NCBI RefSeq assembly: GCF_025860405.1
Contig: NZ_CP063785.1
Span: 2,170,001 to 2,234,000 of the forward strand
DNA length: 64,000 bases
From: Tolypothrix sp. PCC 7712
Lineage (GTDB): Bacteria; Cyanobacteriota; Cyanobacteriia; Cyanobacteriales; Nostocaceae
Direction of reading: 5' to 3'
Each line of letters opens with the position of its first letter. Within the stretch, counting starts at the first letter, position 1. The notes beneath the pieces were generated by a model. The model was not told the origin of the DNA, made no database searches, and saw only the letters and a list, made by a program, of their open reading frames with translations. Of this stretch, positions 54,794 to 61,751 are shown piece after piece. A program made the position numbers and the translations under genes.

Positions 54794-55717
54794 ATGCACA
54801 TTCCTGATGGATTTGTTTCTATACCCGTAGCAGGGGCTACTGGTGTAGCGAGTGCGGCAGCACTCTTGATTGCATTGAGGCGATCGCAAGACGCTTTTGG
54901 GGTTCGCCGCGCTCCAGTACTGGGTTTAACTACAGCTTTTATTTTTGCTGCCCAGATGATTAACTTCCCTGTCGCCGGGGGGACTAGTGGACATTTATTA
55001 GGAGGAACCTTAGCAGCAGTTATTTTAGGTAGTCCTTGGGCTGGGGCATTATGCATCGCGACGGTCTTAATTATCCAAGCGGTGTTGTTTGCCGATGGCG
55101 GAATTACAGCCTTAGGTGCAAATATTTTGAATATGGCCTTTATTGGCGTTTGGGTGGGTTGGGGGTTAACTCAAACTTTGCAAAGACTTTTAGGAGGGTC
55201 GAGACAACGCTTACCTTTAGCAGCTGGGATTGCAGCCGGTGTGAGCGTAGTAGTAGCAGCTATAGCTTGTGCCTTGGAGTTAGCTATTTCTGGAACTGCA
55301 CCGGTAGCTATAGTTTTACCAGCCATGACAGGTACTCATATTCTGATTGGCATTGGTGAAGGGCTAATTACTGGTAGCGTGTTAGTTTACCTCGCTAGAC
55401 AGAGACCGGATTTATTACCTGGGGAACAGCAGCAATTTCGAGGTTGGTCAATACCAGTTGTTACTATTTTTTTAGTAGCCGGTGTACTATCACTTTTTGC
55501 CTCAGCTTGGCCAGATGGCTTAGAAAGAGTTGCCGAGAACTTAGGCTTTATCAATTTATCCGACAAAGTACGGGTAATTGTGCCTACACCTTTAGCTGAT
55601 TACGGTATCCAGGGTTTGGGAACCATTGGCACCAGTATTGCGGGACTTGTGGGAGCTGCTGTTTGCTTTGCTGTCGCCTTTGGCATAGCCAAGGTGGTGA
55701 GACCGAATAATGCTTAA
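54794..55717 (+). CDS. cbiM: ECF cobalt/nickel transporter substrate-specific component (CbiM, fused N-like part)
   Basis: The 307-residue membrane protein begins MHIPDGFVSIPVAGATG; the N-terminal Met-His-x-x-Asp metal-binding site is the hallmark of CbiM/NikM. Several helices follow (INFPVAGGTSGHLLGG...). The C-terminal part from about residue 212 contains WPDGLERVAENLGF and a last helix, as in CbiMN/NikMN fusions. Cobalt or nickel cannot be decided. It overlaps cbiQ by 8 bases and opens a three-gene operon. ATG at 54794. Confidence 0.92.
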   Translation: MHIPDGFVSIPVAGATGVASAAALLIALRRSQDAFGVRRAPVLGLTTAFIFAAQMINFPVAGGTSGHLLGGTLAAVILGSPWAGALCIATVLIIQAVLFADGGITALGANILNMAFIGVWVGWGLTQTLQRLLGGSRQRLPLAAGIAAGVSVVVAAIACALELAISGTAPVAIVLPAMTGTHILIGIGEGLITGSVLVYLARQRPDLLPGEQQQFRGWSIPVVTIFLVAGVLSLFASAWPDGLERVAENLGFINLSDKVRVIVPTPLADYGIQGLGTIGTSIAGLVGAAVCFAVAFGIAKVVRPNNA

Positions 55718-56375
55718 CATCTCCCTACCATTACGTCTGCAACTGTCGCTGATAATTGTCATCGGCGCAGCCTTATTAAAGCATCATGCTTGGCCTTACT
55801 TGGCTGTGTATGGTGCGATCGCATTTTTTTGGGCCTGGTTGTTGCGCGTACATCTTCCTCATCTGGGAAAGTTACTCGGTACGGAATTGCTGTTTTTATC
55901 CTTGCTGGCTTTACCTTTAGGGTGGGAACGGGCAAGCTTTTTGCTGGTTCGTTCTGTAATCTGTTTAATTGCTATGAATAGTTTCTTGTTAACTTTACCT
56001 GCTCATAGCTTTGGCATTGCCCTAAAAAGTTTACCGTTACCATTACCTTTAAAGGAGAATTTGCTATTAGCTGGACAATACCTAGAAATTTTATTGTCAG
56101 AAGTCACAAGAATGCAGCGTAGCGCTCAACTACGCGGTCTCAATGGTTCTGCTGGCTGGCTGCGCTACGCCAGTGCGTCCATGATTGGAGCCTTATATCT
56201 CCGGAGCTTAGAACGGGCAGAACGAGTTTACACCGCAATGATCGCTCGTGGTTACAACGGTCAGTTACCAATAGACTCAACATTAAGACCAAAAGAGCGT
56301 GTTGCTTTATTAGCAGCTTGTGCGATCGCGGCTTGTTTAACCATTAGTTCCTACCAGTTAACAGTCAACAGTTAA
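55710..56375 (+). CDS. cbiQ: ECF transporter transmembrane component CbiQ
   Basis: The 221-residue protein is the T-component that couples the substrate-binding component to the ATPase. It has several membrane helices and the A/S-x-x-x-R-G coupling motifs in MQRSAQLRGLNG and ARGYNG. Start ATG 55710 overlaps cbiM. Length fits the family (about 220-250). Confidence 0.88.
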   Translation: MLNISLPLRLQLSLIIVIGAALLKHHAWPYLAVYGAIAFFWAWLLRVHLPHLGKLLGTELLFLSLLALPLGWERASFLLVRSVICLIAMNSFLLTLPAHSFGIALKSLPLPLPLKENLLLAGQYLEILLSEVTRMQRSAQLRGLNGSAGWLRYASASMIGALYLRSLERAERVYTAMIARGYNGQLPIDSTLRPKERVALLAACAIAACLTISSYQLTVNS

Positions 56376-56430
56376 CAGTTAACTATTAACTGTTAGTAAC
56401 AGCGCAGTTGTGAATTTCGAGTTGTGAATT

Positions 56431-57195
56431 TTGAAATCTTTAACATCTAATCCCCAATCTCCAACCCATCACCCTCACCCAGCTGCGGTAGAGGTGGAAA
56501 ACTTGGTATATGCCTATCCCAATCAAGAACCAGTATTGCGCGATATTTCTTTTACATTAAAAGCAGGCGATCGCGTGGCTTTGATGGGAGCCACTGGTTC
56601 AGGAAAAAGCACTTTGCTAGAGAATCTTATCGGCTTAAAACAACTACAAAGCGGGAGAATTTGCATCAATGGCATTCCCGTAGAACCTAAAACTCTATCC
56701 CAAGTGCGTCGTCAAATCGGCTTTGCTTTTCAAGATGCCAACGACCAATTATTTATGCCCACCATCTTAGAAGATATTACGTTTGGGCCGCGTAATTATG
56801 GTGTTTCCCCAGCATTAGCAATTGATCGGGCGCGCCAGCTGTTAGCCGATTTTGGCTTAGAAGCCTATGCCAACCGTTCCGCTCATCAACTTTCTGGCGG
56901 ACAAAGACGCTTGGCGGCTCTCGCCGCAATTTTAGCTCTAGAGCCGGCAATTTTGATTTTAGATGAACCTACTAACGGTCTCGATCCAGCATGGCGGCGG
57001 CATTTAGCACAGGTGTTATTAAAATTGCCAGTAAAGGTAATATTAATTGCCTCCCATGACCTCCATTGGTTGGGTAAAGTTACTCAGCGCGCTTTGGTAC
57101 TGGCTGGAGGTCAGATTCCCATAGACAGGGAGATTCAGCCACTTTTAAAAGATGGGGATACCTTAGATCGGTTAGGTTTACCAGTAGATTGGTAA
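56431..57195 (+). CDS. cbiO: ECF transporter ATP-binding component CbiO
   Basis: The 254-residue ATPase has Walker A MGATGSGKSTLL, Q-loop FAFQDANDQLFMPT, signature LSGGQRRLAAL, Walker B AILILDEPTNGLDP and the switch His in ASHDLHWL. It energises the CbiMQ transporter. The start is a TTG at 56431, 55 bases after cbiQ and just after a short repeat patch (GTTAACAGTTAACTATTAAC). The first 20 residues are low-complexity. Another start, such as the GTG codons after it, would still include the full ATPase domain. Confidence 0.9.
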   Translation: MKSLTSNPQSPTHHPHPAAVEVENLVYAYPNQEPVLRDISFTLKAGDRVALMGATGSGKSTLLENLIGLKQLQSGRICINGIPVEPKTLSQVRRQIGFAFQDANDQLFMPTILEDITFGPRNYGVSPALAIDRARQLLADFGLEAYANRSAHQLSGGQRRLAALAAILALEPAILILDEPTNGLDPAWRRHLAQVLLKLPVKVILIASHDLHWLGKVTQRALVLAGGQIPIDREIQPLLKDGDTLDRLGLPVDW

Positions 57196-57299
57196 TTCAC
57201 TAATTAAAGCGGGATGTAGTTATTCCCGCTTTTTGTTGTTAAGTCTAATTGAGGATTGGAAAACAGTCCCTAGCCCTTAGCCCCTAGTCCAGTAACGTA

Positions 57300-57342
57300 G
57301 TGAATTGACACTCCCACGGCTTGAAGCCGTGGGATTCTTGGT
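57300..57342. other. TnpB-element right end with terminal hairpin / likely omega-RNA 3' part
   Basis: CCCACGGCTT and AAGCCGTGGG (57313-57333) form the end hairpin typical of IS200/IS605-type elements, just beyond the tnpB stop codon on the minus strand. The 3' part of the guide (omega) RNA should be here; the exact border near GTGTCAATTC is inferred. Confidence 0.55.
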
Positions 57343-58530
57343 TCACTGAGCCAACTTATCTGAACCTGTTACCAGATCCAAACAGAGGTCGTTCTCTCCC
57401 CAAGCGTTAGATCCGACGTGTCCCGTCGTACTTAATCCCTTAGCCAAAATATTCAGTGCTGCATTTTCGTCTCGGTCTAAAACAGTTCCACAGTGGGGAC
57501 ATTCATGGGTTCTGGTTGACAAAGTTTTGACAACAGTTTCTCCACAATTAGAACAGTTTTGACTTGTCCAATGTGGTGGTACAGCAACAGTTATCTTGCC
57601 GTATACCTTGCCAAAATATTCAAGCCAACACCGGAACTGATACCACGACGCATCACTAATACTTTTGGCTAATTTGTGGTTTTTAACCATGTTCCGCACC
57701 TGCAAGTCTTCATAGACAACCACGTCGTTAGACTGGATTACGCACCTTGCTAACTTCACAGCAAAGTCTTTGCGCTGTCTACTAACTTTCAAGTGTTTTC
57801 TTGCTAGTTTATTTCTAGCTTTTTTGTAGTTATTGGATTGGGGATTACCTTTCTTAAACTTTTTAGAAACCCGTTTTTGCAGGCGTTTTAATGCTTTTTC
57901 GGATCTCCTCAAAAATCTAGGATTTTCTACTTTATCTCCATTGGAATCGGTGTAGAAGTGGTTTAAACCAACATCTAGTCCAATAACTTTTTTGCTTGGT
58001 TCTACTTTAATTTCTCGGTCAACAGCAATACAAAATTGGGCGTAGTAACCATCTGCACGTTTCACCAATCGGACACGTTTAATATCTTTGATTTGATAAA
58101 AATGTAGGTCATGAGTTCCAACTAATTTGAGTTTTCCAATTTCAAAACCGTCAGTCAGAGTGAGATGTTTTCTATCTTCTGACAACTTCCATCCTGTGGT
58201 TTTGTACTCCACGGAATGTCCGCGTTTTTTGAAGTTCGGGAAACCCTTCTTGCCTGGAACTTTTTTCTTGCAGTTGCTATAAAACCGAGAAATTGCAGCC
58301 CAAGCCCTATCTGCTGATGCCTGCCTTGCCATTGAGTTGAGCTTGTTTGCCCATTCAAAGTTAGCGGCTAGTTCTTTACAGAATGCGCTTAAATCGTACT
58401 TGCCAACTTTTGGGTTATCCATCCAGTAGCGAACACAAGAATTACGGACAAACAAAGCAGTCCTGATTGCTTCATCAATCAGATTGAACTGCTGCTGTTT
58501 GCCCTTTAACTTGAACTCGTATACTAGCAA
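57343..58530 (-). CDS. tnpB: TnpB RNA-guided endonuclease (IS200/IS605 family)
   Basis: The 395-residue protein is a full-length TnpB. RuvC-like catalytic residues are in VIGLDVGLNHF (Asp, about residue 190), VVVYEDLQVRNM (Glu, about 272) and GTVLDRDENAALNILA (Asp, about 353). The zinc-ribbon Cys pairs are in TSQNCSNCGE and HECPHCGTV. No tnpA (Y1 transposase) is adjacent, so the element cannot move by itself and may be maintained for another reason. ATG at 58530. The next gene starts only 54 bases away, divergently. Confidence 0.93.
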   Translation of the reverse strand: MLVYEFKLKGKQQQFNLIDEAIRTALFVRNSCVRYWMDNPKVGKYDLSAFCKELAANFEWANKLNSMARQASADRAWAAISRFYSNCKKKVPGKKGFPNFKKRGHSVEYKTTGWKLSEDRKHLTLTDGFEIGKLKLVGTHDLHFYQIKDIKRVRLVKRADGYYAQFCIAVDREIKVEPSKKVIGLDVGLNHFYTDSNGDKVENPRFLRRSEKALKRLQKRVSKKFKKGNPQSNNYKKARNKLARKHLKVSRQRKDFAVKLARCVIQSNDVVVYEDLQVRNMVKNHKLAKSISDASWYQFRCWLEYFGKVYGKITVAVPPHWTSQNCSNCGETVVKTLSTRTHECPHCGTVLDRDENAALNILAKGLSTTGHVGSNAWGENDLCLDLVTGSDKLAQ

Positions 58531-58583
58531 TCGATAACCTCTTACGCTACAATATCAGCATAACATATTTCAGAGGATTAAAT

Positions 58584-58808
58584 ATGGGTTGGTTTTCTTG
58601 GGGCGGAACTAGCAACGAAATGGGCGAGTATTTGCCAGATGATGAAGCCACCTTGCAGGAAGGTAGCGAGATTATCGAGGCTAAAAACAAGGAGTCGGCA
58701 AGAGAAGAATGCAAGGATGTAGCGTCGCAGTATGACGCGGTTTCTTCAGATGTAGAAGAAACCGACCAGGATAATACATGGAATTGCAAATTTAAGTTTT
58801 GGGGTTAA
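58584..58808 (+). CDS. Small acidic protein of unknown function
   Basis: I do not recognise this 74-residue protein. It starts MGWFSWGGTSNEMGEYLPDD, is rich in Glu/Asp/Ser and ends WNCKFKFWG. The ATG at 58584 follows CAGAGGA at 7 bases. It is four bases upstream of the next gene, so they form an operon. The conserved-looking Trp/Gly ends suggest a real protein, not a shadow. Confidence 0.65.
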   Translation: MGWFSWGGTSNEMGEYLPDDEATLQEGSEIIEAKNKESAREECKDVASQYDAVSSDVEETDQDNTWNCKFKFWG

Positions 58809-58812
58809 ACCG

Positions 58813-59229
58813 ATGATGAATCCTGTAGTCAAGGACTCATGGAAAGGAGATCCACCAAGGCTTTATGTGATAGCTGAACCGTTACCAAATGCTCCTCATG
58901 TCCGCCTTTCCGGTGGTGGCGTAGCCGATATGCCACTAGATGAATATTTAAATACCCTGCAAAAAAATTATGATAACCAATCAGGTAAATTTTTTGCTTA
59001 CGTCAAGGGTGGAAACAAAGAAGAGGCGGATACATTCACCTTACAAGCTTGGGATGTATACACCTCTCCTACTTCATGCTATGAAGCACTAATCCATCTT
59101 TATTATGCGCCAATCAATGAGTATCTTTGCCTCAAAAAACATTTAGGCGAAAAGTGGGCGCAAAAATATTTAGATGAGTCCGAGAAAAGGGAAGCGGCTA
59201 TCAACGCCCTAACCACAGCTTTACACTGA
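58813..59229 (+). CDS. Unknown protein, second gene of the operon
   Basis: I do not recognise this 138-residue protein. It has a mixed alpha/beta look with PPRLYVIAEPLPNAPHVRLSGGGVADMPLDEY, FFAYVKGGN and a helical C-terminus LCLKKHLGEKWAQKYLDESEKREAAI. A terminator-like hairpin follows at 59305. The two genes could be a small regulator/enzyme pair or a toxin-antitoxin-like module; nothing in the sequence decides this. Confidence 0.65.
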   Translation: MMNPVVKDSWKGDPPRLYVIAEPLPNAPHVRLSGGGVADMPLDEYLNTLQKNYDNQSGKFFAYVKGGNKEEADTFTLQAWDVYTSPTSCYEALIHLYYAPINEYLCLKKHLGEKWAQKYLDESEKREAAINALTTALH

Positions 59230-59304
59230 AAAACGACACTGCACCTTTAGGTGCTTCTCTTCGAGACGCTCCGCGAACGCATTCATCCCACCCCTGAAGG
59301 ACAT

Positions 59305-59340
59305 AAAACCCTGAAAATCCAAAAAATTTTCAGGGTTTTA
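59305..59340 (+). terminator. Rho-independent terminator
   Basis: AAAACCCTGAAAAT pairs with ATTTTCAGGGTTTTA across a short CCAAAAA loop. It ends the 58584-59229 operon. Confidence 0.75.
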
Positions 59341-59443
59341 TTGGTGGGCTTTCTGCTCTAATACCTGTAACCGATTTAAGTCACAACAAGATTGTGGCAA
59401 TATTGGGTACTATTATTGGGATTTTACTGCTAGTGGTGGGTTA

Positions 59444-59923
59444 ATGTTTATTTTACGTAAATATACTGTTATTGTTCCTGTTAGCTTGACTATTGCGTTG
59501 TTGATGGCTGGATGCAATGAGAATAAAGCTTCTCAATGCCAGCGACTAATTCAAGCAGTCAATGAAGGTAATTCTCTGATTGATAAGAAAAAAGGACAGC
59601 AAGTAATTACCAGCGTGCAACTATCTAAAGATTTACAAGCTGTCACTAAATCTATAGAAGACTTAAACTTAAAAGATCCCAAGTTACAAGAATTTCAAGG
59701 CAAATTTGCTCAGGTGTTCCGGAATTTAAGTCAAGCGATCGCCAAAGCAGCTCAAGCGCTTGGTTCAGCTAAAAATGCCGAAGCCTCAGAAGCTGGTAGA
59801 GAAAAGCTGCAAAAAGCCAGAACACAAATTGACACAGCGTTAACAGCCGCAGCTAAAACTGCTGGTAAGGAATCTGATAAGTTAGTAGGCGACCTGAATA
59901 AATACTGTAGTCAGCCCGAGTAA
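59444..59923 (+). CDS. Lipoprotein, unknown function
   Basis: The 159-residue protein has a lipoprotein signal (MFILRKYTVIVPVSLTIALLMAGC, lipobox LMAGC). The mature part has three Cys-containing ends (NENKASQC...NKYCSQPE), so a disulfide is possible, with helical Ala/Lys/Gln-rich sequence between them. ATG at 59444. I cannot name the family. Confidence 0.7.
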   Translation: MFILRKYTVIVPVSLTIALLMAGCNENKASQCQRLIQAVNEGNSLIDKKKGQQVITSVQLSKDLQAVTKSIEDLNLKDPKLQEFQGKFAQVFRNLSQAIAKAAQALGSAKNAEASEAGREKLQKARTQIDTALTAAAKTAGKESDKLVGDLNKYCSQPE

Positions 59924-60489
59924 TTAATTTTTCATTTTTCACGTAACAGCTTACCTTGGTAGAGGCGTACATTTGTACGCCTCTACAGTCATTTTATGTG
60001 TGGCATTTATTTTGCACAATGTTATGAGGGCTACAACTGTGCGCCATGATAATAGTCTCTAAATCTTTTTGGCGTAGCCTTTCGTAAATAAGGTGGAATC
60101 TGCTGTATCTAGAAATAGAAGCTTTTTAATATGTATTTATTCTTAAAAAAATGTGCTTTTTATAACTACTGGTTTTGATAAATACTTCAGATTTGCCACT
60201 CATGTTTTTCTGGTTATACTAGTGGACTAGTCCAATTAATAACTAAATGAGACGTTAGTGGCACTGGCAACACCTCATATCTAAGTTAAAATTACTCTGT
60301 AATTTCTTCATTCAATACCCTGTATTTATTTATTACAAAGAAAATTACCTTGTTTGGGGTTTCAATAAATAGATTTCATGAGGCTGGGGCATAAAACCCT
60401 TTTCATCTTGAGAATAGTGACAATCACTCAATTAATTTATCAGTATAGAAACAAATCCAAGTTAATTAAACGATTGCGAGATAGTACTT
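59924..60489. other. Spacer with hairpin 59960-59985
   Basis: This 566-base AT-rich spacer contains the palindromic hairpin TAGAGGCGTACA/TGTACGCCTCTA at 59960-59985 and nothing else I can support. It should include the promoter of the DUF1361 gene. Confidence 0.5.
59960..59985. repeat. Palindromic hairpin TAGAGGCGTACA/TGTACGCCTCTA
   Basis: Perfect 12-base arms are separated by TT. It belongs to the same style as 16731-16756. It is downstream of the lipoprotein gene and could end its transcript, though no T-run follows. Confidence 0.55.
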
Positions 60490-61146
60490 ATGAAAACAGA
60501 ATTAGTTGAATTGCTCATCAAACTAGTGCATGTCTTACGAATTAACATGAAATGGATGACCTGGAATCTCTTTCTAGCTTTCATCCCATTGGCTTTGAGC
60601 GTTTGGCTATTTCGCAGAAATCGCGGTAGAAGTTGGGTTTGGTGGCTAGGATTTCTAGTTTTCTATGCTTTTCTACCAAATGCGCCCTATTTATTAACAG
60701 ATGTCATTCACTTGATAGATGATATCCGCACCATTCAATCAGTGTGGATGATTACTTTAGTATTAATTCCGCTCTATATTTTAGTAATTTTCGCTGGATT
60801 TGAAGCTTACGTCCTATCTTTAATTAATTTAGGCTACTATTTACACCGAATTGGCAAAAGCCAGTGGATTTTATGGGTTGAGTTGATTACCCATGCACTA
60901 TCTGCTGTTGGTATTTACTGGGGAAGGTTCCTGCGTTTCAATAGTTGGGATTTTATTACACAGCCAGATGCATTACTTACCAAAGGTGCAGAGGAAATTT
61001 TAGGTAAACAGCCCTTAGTCATTATTGCCATCACTTTTGTAATCCTGATAGGTTTGTACGCCATCATGAAACGAGTAACTTTAGGCTGGGTTCAACAACG
61101 GAATATCCCTATACCCATGAATTCGCAACAGACTAAAAATGGATGA
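60490..61146 (+). CDS. DUF1361 integral membrane protein
   Basis: The 218-residue protein has about six membrane segments and the DUF1361 pattern: FIPLALSVWLF, FLPNAPYLLTDVIHL (about residues 63-77), YILVIFAGFEAYVLSL, and GIYWGRFLRFNSWD (about 138-151). The function is unknown. ATG at 60490. The stop lies inside a GATGAGGGA repeat array. Confidence 0.85.
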   Translation: MKTELVELLIKLVHVLRINMKWMTWNLFLAFIPLALSVWLFRRNRGRSWVWWLGFLVFYAFLPNAPYLLTDVIHLIDDIRTIQSVWMITLVLIPLYILVIFAGFEAYVLSLINLGYYLHRIGKSQWILWVELITHALSAVGIYWGRFLRFNSWDFITQPDALLTKGAEEILGKQPLVIIAITFVILIGLYAIMKRVTLGWVQQRNIPIPMNSQQTKNG

Positions 61147-61310
61147 GGAAGATGAGGGAGATGAGGGAGATGAGGGAGCAGAGGAGGAATTCCCATTACT
61201 CATTACCCATTACTCATTACTCATTACTCATTACTCATTACCCAGTCCCCAATCCCCAATCCCCATTACCCCTTATCCCCAGAGGGGGCCCCGAGTTCCC
61301 CAATCCCCCA
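61140..61310. repeat. GAGGGAGAT nonamers, TTACTCATTA units and CCCCAAT heptamers
   Basis: Three repeat types follow in a row directly after the DUF1361 stop. The GAGGGAGAT nonamers match those at 47769-47860. Confidence 0.9.
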
Positions 61311-61389
61311 TAAAATATACTCCCCCTGTAAGTCCACAGAAAGATGAAACTTTACCCTCCTTGACGTGAAATAAGTCCAGATTCAAGGA

Positions 61390-61590
61390 TTGTGGCTGCA
61401 AAGGCTGCATCAAAAAAAAGATGAAATCAGTGGTAAAGGATTCCTCGCCGCCTACCTAGCAGATAAATATATGCTCGGTCAAGGACAACAAGGCTGGCAA
61501 CAAGTACAGCAAGCTTACAAAAAAAGCGATCGCAACCAATTTTTCACAGAATTACGCAAGTTTTTACGTGAGACAGGGTATATAAAATAG
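61390..61590 (+). CDS. Small basic protein, 66 residues
   Basis: I do not recognise this 66-residue protein. The ORF from TTG at 61390 reads through GKGFLAAYLADKYMLGQGQQGWQQVQQAYK to LRKFLRETGYIK, which looks like a real helical domain. No ATG is in frame; an upstream TAA at 61372 limits the N-terminus to this TTG or a few codons before. It sits between two repeat arrays. Confidence 0.5.
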   Translation: MWLQRLHQKKDEISGKGFLAAYLADKYMLGQGQQGWQQVQQAYKKSDRNQFFTELRKFLRETGYIK

Positions 61591-61594
61591 GGCA

Positions 61595-61745
61595 TGGGGC
61601 ATTGGGCATTGGGCATTGGGGATGGGGTAATGGGTAATTGGTAATTGGTAATGGGAATTCCTTCCTCATCTCCCTCATCTCCCTCATCTCCCTCATCTCC
61701 CTCATCTCCCTCATCTCCCTCATCTCCCTCATCTCCCCCTGCCCT
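61595..61745. repeat. GGGCATTGGGCATT units and TCTCCCTCA nonamer array
   Basis: GGGCATTGGGCATTGGGGAT and GGTAATTGG units are followed by about eight TCTCCCTCA nonamers (reverse of GAGGGAGAT) ending at the C-terminus of the PEP synthase-like gene. Confidence 0.9.
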
Positions 61746-61751
61746 CTTGCC

